Source: an uncultured Eubacteriales bacterium
GTDB taxonomy: Bacteria; Bacillota; Clostridia; Christensenellales; UBA1242
Length of the DNA: 64,000 bases
Direction: 5' to 3'
NCBI GenBank assembly: GCA_949077035.1
Contig: CARUPR010000007.1
Coordinates: forward strand, 28,869 to 92,868
The notes beneath the pieces were generated by a model. That model had not been told where the DNA came from and searched no databases. It saw only the letters and a list, made by a program, of their open reading frames with translations. A program made the translations under genes and the position numbers. Shown piece by piece: positions 51,699-60,813 of this stretch (position 1 is its first letter; every line of letters begins with the position of its first letter).

Positions 51699-52295
51699 TT
51701 ATTCAGCTTGTGACATTTCCAATTTGTTTTCAATCACCCGCAAAATATCTTCCTTGCCGACATTGCCGCTTGCACTGCTGACAATAAAAATTTCTTCACG
51801 CAAATTCAAAGCTTTAGCAATAGCCCTCACACTCTGCCCCACCTTGCTCTTTGCCAACTTGTCAGCCTTTGTGACAATGATAGAAAATGGTAAATTATAA
51901 TATATAGCAAACTTAATCATTTGAATATCCTGCTCTGAAGGAAGATGCCTTATATCAAGCAAAATAAACACATTTAAAAGAGATTTTGAGCAGGTCAAAT
52001 ATTCACTTAAAATAGAAGACCAAACATCAAATTGGTCTTTGCCAACTTTTGCAAATCCATAGCCAGGCAGGTCAACAAATCTGAAACTATCATTAATATC
52101 AAAATAATTTATCATCTTTGTTTTACCAGGCGTAGCAGAAGTTTTAGCCAGCCCTTTAACACCAACCAAATTGTTTATCAAAGAAGATTTGCCAACATTG
52201 CTTCTTCCAACAAAGGCAAACTCTGGCACCCCATCATCAATTATCTTATTTTTACTTACCACACTTGTTTTATAAACTGCTTTCTTAATAATCAT
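51699..52295 (-). CDS. engB: Ribosome biogenesis GTPase YsxC/EngB
   Basis: 198 aa. G1 'GRSNVGKSS' (residues 30-38), G2 'TSATPGKTKMINYF', G3 'DLPGYG', G4 'TKADKL', G5 'SSASG'. Length and motif spacing match YsxC/EngB, a 50S assembly GTPase that is usually essential. No ribosome site is visible; a TTGCAA-17-TATCAT promoter ends 6 nt before the ATG, so it is probably leaderless. Confidence 0.95.
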   Translation of the reverse strand: MIIKKAVYKTSVVSKNKIIDDGVPEFAFVGRSNVGKSSLINNLVGVKGLAKTSATPGKTKMINYFDINDSFRFVDLPGYGFAKVGKDQFDVWSSILSEYLTCSKSLLNVFILLDIRHLPSEQDIQMIKFAIYYNLPFSIIVTKADKLAKSKVGQSVRAIAKALNLREEIFIVSSASGNVGKEDILRVIENKLEMSQAE

Positions 52296-52301
52296 AACAA
52301 T

Positions 52302-52330
52302 ATGATATCATAAAATATCAAATATTGCAA
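52302..52330 (-). promoter_or_regulatory. Promoter of engB (leaderless)
   Basis: TTGCAA (52330-52325), 17-bp spacer, TATCAT (52307-52302), six bases before the ATG. Confidence 0.6.
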
Positions 52331-52599
52331 ACTTATAAGAAGATAAATCTCGCCTTATTACATTTTTTACATAAAGTGATAAACGCCTTTAAAATAATTT
52401 AAATGAAATAAATCTCACCCTTTCTTAAAATTTTTAAATGAAAAAAACTTAAAATGAATATTTCAATCTAAATTACTCCTAAAAAACATTTCATTATTCC
52501 CTCTTAAAAATTTATATATTTTTTATGTCGACACAAAACTTTCAAATTCACTCTTTCAGCATAATTCCAACCATCTCTTCCATATGAATTTATTGCAAC
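52331..52599. other. Gap upstream of engB
   Basis: About 270 bp of A/T-rich sequence with no gene that I can support. Confidence 0.5.
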
Positions 52600-52635
52600 A
52601 AAAAAATTCTATACAATTAAGTATAGAATTTTTAT
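52600..52635 (-). terminator. Terminator of the secreted repeat protein gene
   Basis: 12-bp stem AAAATTCTATAC (52603-52614) / GTATAGAATTTT (52621-52632), T run on the minus strand. Confidence 0.88.
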
Positions 52636-52641
52636 TTTTTA

Positions 52642-53919
52642 TTAAAGTCCAAATATGAAAGTCACATTTATAGCAAGACCAGCGTCCAAGCCATCAACTT
52701 CTTCAAGAGCTCCAACAATGTTTCTGAAAGTCAAACCATCTTCAGTATTGATTTGAACATTTGCTCCGTTTGAAACAGTAACTTGAATTTTTCCTGTATA
52801 GCTAAGCTTTCTTCCATCGAGTGTTTGATAGTTGTCTTGATATTGGTCTATCAAAAGTGAAGTAGCAACAGCATCTAAATCAAAATAGTTTTCTTCATCA
52901 ATGTCATTGAAATATACTCTCAAGCTATATTCCATATCTTCAACAGTTGTGCTGCCAATTTTGCTTGCCTTAACAATCCAGTCACCAGTTACACCAAAAT
53001 CTGGATGATAGTAGTTTGCTTGAGCATCAAAATTGAAGATAAATGAATCATAGTCACATTCCCAAACAGCGGCAACATCAACTTCAAGCAATCCTTTTCT
53101 AGCAACAGCATCGCCTAAGCCTTCAAATTGAACACCTTTATAAGGATAAATTTTGCCGTCAAACTCAGCACCAATAAGAGTATAAGATTCTCTTTGACGA
53201 GTATAAGAATAATCTTTCAAACCTGAATTGTAAATAACTTGGTCAACAATGTCAGAACCTGGCTTGTAAGCAATATTGATAGTATAATCAATATATTCTT
53301 GTTCACCCCAAACAGGAACTACAACAACATTTTCTTGTTCAAAAGTAGCAAAAGTGAAGATTTGAGCATCTTGAACTTCATCTTCTGTTGCAACTTGCCA
53401 ACCTTGGAAATATTTTGATTCACTGCTTGGAAGTTTTGGAAGTTCTTGACCAAAAACATATTCTCCATTAGCGATAGTAATAGGGCTGCCATCAGCCATA
53501 AAACCTTCAAATCCTACGGTAATTCTTCTAAGATTTGCAACAGCTGTGAGCTTGGTGCTTTTATTAATTTCAAATTTATAAGATGTTTTTTCACTTGCAG
53601 GCTTATCTTTAGTGATATCATAATTTCCTTGATACCAGCCATTAAATTTATAACCATTTTCAATGCCAGTGTAAACAACTTCAACTTCGGTATATTTTGA
53701 AACGTGAACAGAAGTTTTATCCTGCTTCTTTCCATCAACAAAAATTGCAACATTACTTTCTGCAATTACGCCTTCTTCTTCAACAACCTCACTTGCATTA
53801 ACAACGGTAAGTGTGCATCCAACAGCCTCAGTCACACAAATAGCAGAACCTACAACAGAAACTGCCAATAAAACAACTAAAGCACATATAGATAAAATTT
53901 TTACTAAATATTTAGACAT
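52642..53919 (-). CDS. Secreted/surface protein with InlB-type repeat-like domains
   Basis: 425 aa from the ATG at 53919 (GGAGG upstream). The signal peptide or anchor runs through residues 5-30 (ILSICALVVLLAVSVVGSA). Extracellular modules 'VVYTGIENGYKFNGWYQGNYD' and 'FQGWQVATEDE' have the G-Y-x-F-x-G-W pattern of Listeria-Bacteroides (Flg_new/InlB B) repeats. The C-terminal 150 residues are beta-rich with no LPxTG. It is acidic overall with almost no Cys after the signal. Possible adhesin or envelope protein; function unknown. Confidence 0.78.
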   Translation of the reverse strand: MSKYLVKILSICALVVLLAVSVVGSAICVTEAVGCTLTVVNASEVVEEEGVIAESNVAIFVDGKKQDKTSVHVSKYTEVEVVYTGIENGYKFNGWYQGNYDITKDKPASEKTSYKFEINKSTKLTAVANLRRITVGFEGFMADGSPITIANGEYVFGQELPKLPSSESKYFQGWQVATEDEVQDAQIFTFATFEQENVVVVPVWGEQEYIDYTINIAYKPGSDIVDQVIYNSGLKDYSYTRQRESYTLIGAEFDGKIYPYKGVQFEGLGDAVARKGLLEVDVAAVWECDYDSFIFNFDAQANYYHPDFGVTGDWIVKASKIGSTTVEDMEYSLRVYFNDIDEENYFDLDAVATSLLIDQYQDNYQTLDGRKLSYTGKIQVTVSNGANVQINTEDGLTFRNIVGALEEVDGLDAGLAINVTFIFGL

Positions 53920-53940
53920 AAAATTCCTCCATGTAGATAT

Positions 53941-53969
53941 ATTATAGCACAATATAAAATGTTTTTCAA
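53941..53969 (-). promoter_or_regulatory. Promoter of the secreted repeat protein
   Basis: TTGAAA (53969-53964), 17-bp spacer, TATAAT (53946-53941). Confidence 0.78.
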
Positions 53970-54376
53970 TAGCTTAACAAAACTTTTTTTAAAATTTAAC
54001 AAATATTTACAAATCAAATTCTCAAAACAAAAAGGTTTATATTGATATTTTATGCAAAAACAACCATTTTATTTAATCAAATATTATTCCACCCATAATA
54101 ATAAACGGACCAAAGAGAAAAAACATCAAACAAATGATAATCAAAAATAAAATAAGCAAACAAAACTTATCGAATATAAAAAGCAATAATAATAAAAATA
54201 TAGATAACTTTATATTTTATAACTTTTTAAAAATAGAATTTTAAAAATTTGAGTATAATAAAATTAAAAAAACAATATGTGAAGACGACTTATCAAATAT
54301 TAAAAAAAATAATAGGCAAAAATAATTTAAAAAATCAAAAATTATAAAAAATAATAAAAAATTTTTATAAAAAATG
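53970..54376. other. A-rich gap before tRNA-Ala
   Basis: About 400 bp, very A-rich, with no gene visible. Confidence 0.5.
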
Positions 54377-54405
54377 TTGACATTTTAAGTAAAATATGAT
54401 AACAT
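54377..54405 (+). promoter_or_regulatory. Promoter of tRNA-Ala
   Basis: TTGACA (54377-54382), 17-bp spacer, TAACAT (54400-54405). Confidence 0.75.
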
Positions 54406-54416
54406 TTAAGAGTTCT

Positions 54417-54493
54417 GGGGGATTAGCTCAGCTGGCTAGAGCGCCTGCCTTGCAAGCAGGAGGTCATCGGTTCGATTCCGATATTCTCCACCA
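54417..54493 (+). tRNA. tRNA-Ala (anticodon UGC)
   Basis: 77 nt with encoded CCA. Acceptor GGGGGAT/ATTCTCC (two G-U pairs), D arm TAGCTCAGCTGGCTAGAGC, anticodon loop TTGCAAG, T arm ATCGG-TTCGATT-CCGAT. The G3-U70 wobble pair in the acceptor is the alanine identity element. Confidence 0.96.
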
Positions 54494-54500
54494 AAAATTT

Positions 54501-54548
54501 CAACCTAATCTAAACCATCTTTTATGGAAAGATTAGGTTGTTTTTTTT
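54501..54548 (+). terminator. Terminator of tRNA-Ala
   Basis: Stem AACCTAATC (54502-54510) / GATTAGGTT (54531-54539), T9. Confidence 0.85.
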
Positions 54549-54770
54549 ATTTATTTTTTGCTATTATATTAGTTTTTTATTAAATCGGTGTGACATCACC
54601 ACTCTCGCTATATCAAGCACCCGACACAATCCCATTTGCTCAGTCTATTATACTTGAAAATAGATGAGCTTTATAGTATAATAATTAAAAACATTATAAA
54701 ATTCAATATATAATACTATTACTCCTCCAATATAAATTATCTAAACCAAAAATACTGAGGTATAATTTTT

Positions 54771-55433
54771 ATGAAATTAGAAAATTTTAAAACTCCTGAT
54801 GCAGATGCAGTTTTCCCAAATGAGTATAAAACATCATGTTTTATTAAAAATGTTGTAAAAGCACCAAACATAATTATAGGCGATTTTACCTATTATGATG
54901 ATGACAAAGCAGCAACCGAATTTGAACGCAACAATGTCTTATTCAATTATCCAGAATTTGGTGATAAATTGATTATAGGCAAGTTTTGTCAGATTGCACA
55001 AAATGTAAAGTTTATTATGGGCGCAGCTAATCACAGATTATCAAGTGTAACAACCTATCCATTTAATGTTTTTGGCGGATTATGGCAAAAAAATACACCG
55101 CCACATTTACAACAACTCCCTTTTAAAGGCGATACAATCATCGGCAATGATGTATGGATTGGTCGCGAAAGCATAATTATGCCAGGAGTAAAAATTGGCA
55201 ATGGCTGCATTATTGCAGCATATTCTGTTGTAACAAAAGATATAGAACCATATAGCGTTGTTGGTGGAAATCCTGCAAAGTTTATAAAAAAACGCTTTGA
55301 TGATGAGTTGATTAATTTGTTAATGGAGTTAAAGTGGTGGGATTTTTCTCCCGAAAAACTTGTTGAATTTTTACCACTTCTATGCGAAACTAATTTGGAA
55401 AAGGTAAAACAAGTGTTAAAGACAATGAAATAA
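54771..55433 (+). CDS. Vat/CatB-type hexapeptide acetyltransferase
   Basis: 220 aa. Left-handed beta-helix hexapeptide repeats at residues 62-175 ('LIIGKFCQIAQNVKFIMGAANHR', 'TIIGNDVWIGRESIIMPGVKIGNGCIIAAYSVVTKDI'). 'YYDD' and 'GAANHR' with the catalytic-type His, and the insert loop 'YPFNVFGGLW', match xenobiotic acetyltransferases of the Vat(A)/CatB (XAT) group. They acetylate streptogramin A or chloramphenicol, though many chromosomal homologues have unknown substrates. GAGGT precedes the ATG. Resistance is not implied by sequence alone. Confidence 0.88.
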   Translation: MKLENFKTPDADAVFPNEYKTSCFIKNVVKAPNIIIGDFTYYDDDKAATEFERNNVLFNYPEFGDKLIIGKFCQIAQNVKFIMGAANHRLSSVTTYPFNVFGGLWQKNTPPHLQQLPFKGDTIIGNDVWIGRESIIMPGVKIGNGCIIAAYSVVTKDIEPYSVVGGNPAKFIKKRFDDELINLLMELKWWDFSPEKLVEFLPLLCETNLEKVKQVLKTMK

Positions 55434-55634
55434 AAAGTTCTGTTAACAATCTTTTATAATTATTGTGTTGGATAAGATTGCATTCACAAAGCCCCTGCCT
55501 ATCTTGCGTCCTTAAAGAAAACTATCTTTTCTTTGTGCCCATTTTTCTTCCCTAAAGAAAGCACTTACTATGTCAATGTCTTATTTTTTTTACATAAAAA
55601 ACCACTCACATTGTTCATGCCTATCTTGCCCACT
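55434..55634. other. Gap with two dispersed-repeat copies
   Basis: No gene. Copies of the intergenic repeat at about 55490-55575 (CCTATCTTGCGTCC, CTTCCCTAAAGAAAGCA) and 55605-55632 (GTTCATGCCTATCTTGCCCA). Confidence 0.6.
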
Positions 55635-55663
55635 TAAAAAAGAGGATAAAATTATCCTCTTTT
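55635..55663 (-). terminator. Terminator of the 663-aa gene
   Basis: Stem AAAAGAGGATAA/TTATCCTCTTTT with T run on the minus strand. Confidence 0.88.
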
Positions 55664-55684
55664 TATTTTTAAATTATATTTAAA

Positions 55685-57676
55685 TTATAATTCACTTTCA
55701 TTTTCAGCTTCTAAAGTCACGCCTAAAACATTTGCAAGTTTTCTCTTAATTTCGTTTTCTTTTTCAGCTGCACTTACCTTTCCTTTATAAGATTCTTCTA
55801 TCTTATAAGTTTTCATTCCGTCTTTACCAAAAACAACAGCAGTTGCAGTAATTTTTGTCAAATCACTTTTTGAATTATAGCTTTCGGTAGTTGAGTATTT
55901 AATAGAACCAGCTTCAACATCAAAACCGCTTCCCATTTCACTGCTATCTCCGCCAACTTCAAAAGACAATTCTTTATCAAACACTTGCATAGTTACATTT
56001 TTGTTGTTTTGATTACGAAGTTCATTCAAAATAGTATCAGCATCAACATTTAAAAGGTTTTTATCCAATTGAATTTCAATAACATTGATGTATTTGTTAC
56101 CTTTTTTATCAACGCAGTCTACAATTGCAGTTGCCTTTCCAGTTTGTTTTACATATTCACAAGAAGTGATACCCAAACTTGCACCACCTTTTGCAGGGTT
56201 TGCGAAAAGTGCCTTGTTTTTAGCAAATTGGTCAGCCATTTCAATTGAAACTGTTGGAACATTTACAATCTCTGTGAGGTCATCAAGTTCTTTTTGTAAA
56301 CTTTCTACCTTAATTGAAGTTGCAGTTGAAAGGTCATTTACAAGTTGAGAAGATTCATGTGCATAATCTGCCATCTTTTCACTAAGTTCTACAACTGGCT
56401 TTGCAATTTCTGCCTTTTTGAAAGTTGAAACACCCTTATCATCTTTAATTTCATTATAATTTTTAATTGCGCCATTAATATCGTTTTTGGTTACAAACTC
56501 ATTATAATTTTCTTTCAATTCTGTTAAATCGCTAACTTTGCTATCGACTACTGAATAATTAATTGCCTTTCCACCATTCAACTCTTGAGTTTTGCCTTCA
56601 TCTTTTAGTACAGCTGTAAGAGCTTCTGCAGAAGCAAAGTTGTTTACAACAGTAGTTTGACTTGTACTGAGAGTATTTCCACTGATGATTCCAGTTGCTT
56701 TATCAATAATTGAGTTTGCACCACCAAAAAGTCCACCAACTGTAAGTATAGTTCCAAGCGCTAAAACAGCAACAGTTATACCTGCAAGTGCAACCTTTTT
56801 ATTTGCAATAATGAGGTCTGTGAACTTCACCGATGTTTTTTCATTAATTATTTTTTTAATTGTTTGTTCTGAAGATTCTGCTCCAAGTTCTTGTTCAAGA
56901 GTTTTAAATTTTTCAGCACCTTCACGAGCATAGTTATACTCATAGGTATTTCTTAAAGTAACATAAGATTCAGCCATTTCATTTACTAAATTAGCATAAG
57001 ATGTCTGAGCTTTGTTCTTCTTTTCAGCTTTTTTAGAAGCTCTAACAGCTCTTGCAAGCTTAGAAACGCCAACATTTTTTGCTGTATCTGAATCTGAGAA
57101 AACAAGAGGGAACTTTTCTTTTAATTTTGGGAAGATAACATTTTCATAAATCAAATTTTTTACGTCAACGACAGCAAAAGCTCCATCTTTTAATCTAACC
57201 ATTTCATCAAGGGTTTCGTCATACTTTTTCTGTCTGTCTTTATAAAATTTGGTCAAACCTTCTCTTTCTTCAACACTTTTCTTAACTTTTGCTTGAAGGT
57301 CTGCAATAGTTTGATTTACTTTATTATAAGTTTCTACATTGTAAGCATATTTTTCAGCACTTTTTGCTTCCTTAAGTTGACGTTCAGCAGATTCAAGTTT
57401 CTTTTTATAAGTTTCAAGAGTCACCTTATTTTCATCTAAAGCTCTCTTAGTGTTCTTAAGCTCGACCAAATTTTCCTCAGCACCCTTCAATTGTTCTTGC
57501 AAACTTACAATTCTAGCCTGTGCTCTATTCTTTGTGCTGTCATCTTTATATTTCTTTTTGGCGTCAGAAGAAACTTGAGTTCTAAGTTTCTCGATATCGC
57601 CACGATATTGATTTACCAAATTCTCAAGTTCAGCAATTTGACTCGCCATATATTCTTGTTCGTTATTAATATCCAT
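55685..57676 (-). CDS. Large coiled-coil single-TM protein
   Basis: 663 aa, not recognised. Residues 5-165 are predicted coiled coil (Glu/Lys/Gln heptads). Residues 170-290 are helical and cytoplasmic. One TM lies at 295-318 (VALAGITVAVLALGTILTVGG). A C-terminal domain of 340 residues, mixed helix then beta, ends EAENESEL. The overall plan (N-terminal helical inside, mid-protein TM, C-terminal domain outside) matches the 466/475-aa paralogues, without detectable sequence identity by eye. AGGAGG precedes the ATG. Confidence 0.78.
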   Translation of the reverse strand: MDINNEQEYMASQIAELENLVNQYRGDIEKLRTQVSSDAKKKYKDDSTKNRAQARIVSLQEQLKGAEENLVELKNTKRALDENKVTLETYKKKLESAERQLKEAKSAEKYAYNVETYNKVNQTIADLQAKVKKSVEEREGLTKFYKDRQKKYDETLDEMVRLKDGAFAVVDVKNLIYENVIFPKLKEKFPLVFSDSDTAKNVGVSKLARAVRASKKAEKKNKAQTSYANLVNEMAESYVTLRNTYEYNYAREGAEKFKTLEQELGAESSEQTIKKIINEKTSVKFTDLIIANKKVALAGITVAVLALGTILTVGGLFGGANSIIDKATGIISGNTLSTSQTTVVNNFASAEALTAVLKDEGKTQELNGGKAINYSVVDSKVSDLTELKENYNEFVTKNDINGAIKNYNEIKDDKGVSTFKKAEIAKPVVELSEKMADYAHESSQLVNDLSTATSIKVESLQKELDDLTEIVNVPTVSIEMADQFAKNKALFANPAKGGASLGITSCEYVKQTGKATAIVDCVDKKGNKYINVIEIQLDKNLLNVDADTILNELRNQNNKNVTMQVFDKELSFEVGGDSSEMGSGFDVEAGSIKYSTTESYNSKSDLTKITATAVVFGKDGMKTYKIEESYKGKVSAAEKENEIKRKLANVLGVTLEAENESEL

Positions 57677-57954
57677 GAGTTACCTCCTATATCATACATA
57701 TATTATACTCAAGATAAAATCAGTTGTCAATAGTGATTTTGAAAAAATTGCATATTTCCTGCAAAATATGGCCTTTTTTTTAAACAAAAAGCCTTTTTGT
57801 AATATTTGAAAAATTTAATCGACAACCAAACTACTTATATATAAATTATTACTTTAATTTAATAAATTAATCTTTTTCTTTTAAAATAAAATTTAAATTT
57901 ACGATTTTTTCTTACATATTTATATGCAAAATTTTCTTCAAGCAAAAAAACAAA
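57677..57954. other. Gap upstream of the 663-aa gene
   Basis: 278 bp, A/T-rich. A TTGACA..TATAAT-type arrangement for the 663-aa gene is near 57690-57725. No gene is present. Confidence 0.5.
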
Positions 57955-58539
57955 TCAGTTTTCACAAGTTTCATCAAGATAAGTCGCTGTAACATCGGCA
58001 ATATGCAAAAGAAAACATACTGGATATTTATAATAAACATCTGCCATCATAAAATTGCCATTTTTCGCCCTAATATCATATTCTCCCATATGCCAATTGA
58101 TGGCCAGAGCTTCCTCTCTAGTCAATTTAATAAAAGCGGAAAGGATATAAACTGATTTTTCACCATGACCATAAGGCAAACTATCTTCAAATCTGAAATA
58201 AGGTTTTTGTTCCCACCTTCCATCAACTTTTACATTCCTTACATCTTCAACATAGGTTCCAACTTTGCAAATGTCATGAAAAAGTCCCATGATAGCCACA
58301 CTTTCTGGCGAAACCTTCTTTTGCCAATCATCCCCATACTCGGCTTGAAGAAGCTTAACAAATCTTTTATAAACATTTATAGAATGTTGGCAAAGTCCAC
58401 CTCGATAACAAGAGTGTCTTCTGCCACTTGCAGGGGCAACAAAAAAATCTGACTTTTCAAGCCAATCAATAAGCTTATCAGCTCCATCTCTGTCTACATT
58501 ATCATAAAAGATATCCAAAAATTCATCTCTAGCTTCCAT
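57955..58539 (-). CDS. HD-domain phosphohydrolase
   Basis: 194 aa from the ATG at 58539 (GAGGTG upstream; GTG 58545 lies in that site). 'CYRGGLCQHSINVYKR' gives the first metal His (about H54), 'GLFHDICKVGTY' the HD pair (about 88-89), 'GHGEKS' and 'AINWHMGEYD' further His ligands. This is the layout of small HD nucleotidases and CRISPR-Cas3-like/YfbR-type HDs. The substrate is unknown. Confidence 0.82.
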   Translation of the reverse strand: MEARDEFLDIFYDNVDRDGADKLIDWLEKSDFFVAPASGRRHSCYRGGLCQHSINVYKRFVKLLQAEYGDDWQKKVSPESVAIMGLFHDICKVGTYVEDVRNVKVDGRWEQKPYFRFEDSLPYGHGEKSVYILSAFIKLTREEALAINWHMGEYDIRAKNGNFMMADVYYKYPVCFLLHIADVTATYLDETCEN

Positions 58540-58667
58540 TTTCACCTCATAAACAAAAAATCATCAATATTGCTTTTGCCTGTTTTATTATAATTATACA
58601 TAATATAATAAACAACTGCAAACATTTTAGCAAATATGATGATTCAAAAAACAAAAAGTCTATTATT

Positions 58668-58979
58668 TTAAATAATATAAGCCCTTCCGTTGTGTTCATG
58701 TTCAATTTGTTCTTTTGCTTTTAAATATTTGTCCATAGTTTGAAGCAAATATCTTTCTCTGCCACATTCATCCATTTTAGAGACTTTTTTCTCATCCATC
58801 AAAATCTTAAGAGGATTGCAACAAGCCTCCTTCTCTTCTAAAAGTTTTCTCACCTTTTCAACAAATTCAGCGTCATCATTGCTTATAACTTTAATTCTTG
58901 CATCGTAATATGAATTTCCCTTATTAATCAATCTATTCTTTGCACGCATAGCAAGTATTTTCAACATATTATTTCCCAT
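58668..58979 (-). CDS. Small protein, pair member 1
   Basis: 103 aa, basic and helical. 'KKVSKMDECGRERYLLQTMDKYLKAKEQ' resembles 'QKILSLDENGQHKYLAEVTKRYIEERQN' of the 89-aa protein at 59310, so they are paralogues. GGAGGT precedes the ATG. The family is not recognised. Confidence 0.6.
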   Translation of the reverse strand: MGNNMLKILAMRAKNRLINKGNSYYDARIKVISNDDAEFVEKVRKLLEEKEACCNPLKILMDEKKVSKMDECGRERYLLQTMDKYLKAKEQIEHEHNGRAYII

Positions 58980-59309
58980 CTTTATTTTACCTCCAATTAA
59001 TTTAAAAATATAATGTTGATTGAAAACAAAACTTAAAAGTTTTAATTTGTTTTACTTAAATTATATCTTACTTAGCCAAAAGAATAACAACTACTAAACC
59101 TCATCTTTAAGTATCACTTTTAAATTTTACGTATATATTATACAATAAAAAATTAATTTTGTAAAGATATATTTGCTAATTTTTTGTAATTAGCTGTCGA
59201 AATGTGTCCAATCTTGAAATTATAATCAATATCTAGTTGTTTTAAGAAGAAACCTACCATATATATTGAAATTTTAAAAAATTTTTTTGACTTTTTTTGC
59301 TAAAAAAAT
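58980..59309. other. Gap between the small paired genes
   Basis: 330 bp of A/T-rich sequence with no gene or strong hairpin recognised. Confidence 0.5.
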
Positions 59310-59579
59310 CTAATGTTCGACATTAAAAATATTTTCATTAATTAAGTTTTGTCTTTCTTCTATGTATCTTTTTGTCACTTCTGCCAAATATTTATGCTGC
59401 CCATTTTCATCCAAAGAGAGGATTTTTTGATAATCATAAAGGGATGAAAAATCTTTTTCTTTTTTCATAATCTTCATTACTTTAGACCTAAAAAGCTCTC
59501 TTTCACAAGGCTTTTCATCATTAAAACCTGAAAATTTTTTAAACATCTGCAACAACTTAAACCTTAAATTAATCCCCAT
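59310..59579 (-). CDS. Small protein, pair member 2
   Basis: 89 aa, basic at the N terminus with a helical C terminus. It shares the 'LDExGxxxYLxxxTxxY' block with the gene at 58668. AGAGGTT precedes the ATG. Unknown function. Confidence 0.55.
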   Translation of the reverse strand: MGINLRFKLLQMFKKFSGFNDEKPCERELFRSKVMKIMKKEKDFSSLYDYQKILSLDENGQHKYLAEVTKRYIEERQNLINENIFNVEH

Positions 59580-59722
59580 TTATCAACCTCTTTTTGCAAT
59601 TTTATTTTAATATATCAGTCTAAAAATAGCAACCAGAAAAGCTGTATAAAATAGCAAAATAAGGTCGAATTATATCATAAAACATCACTTAAATTAAACA
59701 AAAAAATTAAGGGTTTTTAATC

Positions 59723-59752
59723 AAAAAAAAGCAGACAAATTTGTCTACTTTT
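59723..59752 (-). terminator. Terminator of two-TM member 13
   Basis: Stem GCAGACAAA/TTTGTCTAC (59731-59748), T run on the minus strand. Confidence 0.8.
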
Positions 59753-59770
59753 AGTTAATATTTCTTCAGT

Positions 59771-60274
59771 TTAAATTATATTTTCAATATCCCTATACTC
59801 AAGTCTTTTGATATTATATTCACTTTCAGGAAGAACTGATGCCAAAGCAATAACCGATACAAGAGTCAATGCACCAAAGCCGATAGCAAGACCATCACAG
59901 GTATTATTCAAACTTTTTGCAGGCTTCAACCTTTCCTCAATCTCAGCTTGTTTAGATTCATCCATCTGCTTGATATAGCCTTCAATATTATCATAAATAT
60001 TGATTTTAAGGTTATTTACTCTTGCTGAAAACTCACCTTCTGAAATCTTACCCTCTTTATACAACTGATTAAGTTCTGCCTCCTGTCGAGCAATAAACTC
60101 CTTATAAGCTTCAGTTTGGTTCACCTCATTATAAACATCTTGATATACTTTGTTTGCCATTTTTGATGAAGAAACAGTTCCACCAATAAATAAACCAAAT
60201 GCAGCAAAAAATGAAACTGCAGCCACAACGCTGGCCATTAAATAAATTTTAAACTTATTTTTCAATTTAAGCAT
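59771..60274 (-). CDS. Two-TM family member 13
   Basis: 167 aa, second family cluster. 'MLKLKNKFKIYLMASV', TM1 about 11-33. The centre is 'TEAYKEFIARQEAELNQLY' / 'EGKISEGEFSARVNNL', then 'GYIKQMDESKQAEIEERLKPAKS'. TM2 is about 128-149 and the tail ESEYNIKRLEYRDIENII. The 'Q..EAYK' start of its centre matches the truncated copy next to radC. Confidence 0.8.
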   Translation of the reverse strand: MLKLKNKFKIYLMASVVAAVSFFAAFGLFIGGTVSSSKMANKVYQDVYNEVNQTEAYKEFIARQEAELNQLYKEGKISEGEFSARVNNLKINIYDNIEGYIKQMDESKQAEIEERLKPAKSLNNTCDGLAIGFGALTLVSVIALASVLPESEYNIKRLEYRDIENII

Positions 60275-60486
60275 AATAATCTCCTAATAATTTCTAAACC
60301 AAATTTTCACTATATAAATTCATTAATTATATTTCTGTTATAAAAATTTGAAATTAAAATTTTCCTATTTAGTAAATTTCAAATCAAATTGTTAATCCTT
60401 TTTGTAAATTTTAAACAAATATTGAACTTTTTATTTTTCTAAACCAAACTTTAATATTGTTTTAAATTTCATATGGCAAATTAAAA

Positions 60487-60813
60487 TTAGTCAAAATCCT
60501 TTTCATCATCACAATCGCTTTTGCCTTCTTCCTTAAGCTTAGCCTTTTTATAATTTTCGCTATCAACAGCATAAGCTAAGCCACCATAAATAATGCCCAT
60601 AGCCCCCAAAGCTACACCAACTTCACCACCAATCTGTTCAGCAGAAGCCTTTTTTTCAACAACTTCGCTTGAAACAGCAGAATCATTAGTTGGTTTCGCA
60701 TATGCAGACTTTATAATAAAACCTAACCCAGTTACAAAACCAATGACGCCAGCCATGGCTATAGCCACACCTATACCTGAAACAATCTTATAATATTTTG
60801 AAGTTTTTAACAT
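60487..60813 (-). CDS. Two-TM family member 14 (short form)
   Basis: 108 aa. 'MLKTSKYYKIVSG', TM1 about 11-34. A 30-residue loop replaces the GKIT/QLP centre ('VVEKKASAEQIG'). TM2 is about 66-84 and the tail GKSDCDDEKDFD is acidic. Assigned by the N terminus, two-TM layout, tail and position. Confidence 0.65.
   Translation of the reverse strand: MLKTSKYYKIVSGIGVAIAMAGVIGFVTGLGFIIKSAYAKPTNDSAVSSEVVEKKASAEQIGGEVGVALGAMGIIYGGLAYAVDSENYKKAKLKEEGKSDCDDEKDFD

Noticed and set aside
54771..55433. Calling a named streptogramin or chloramphenicol resistance gene
   Set aside because: The fold and motifs fit the XAT group but specificity cannot be read from sequence, so no symbol was given.
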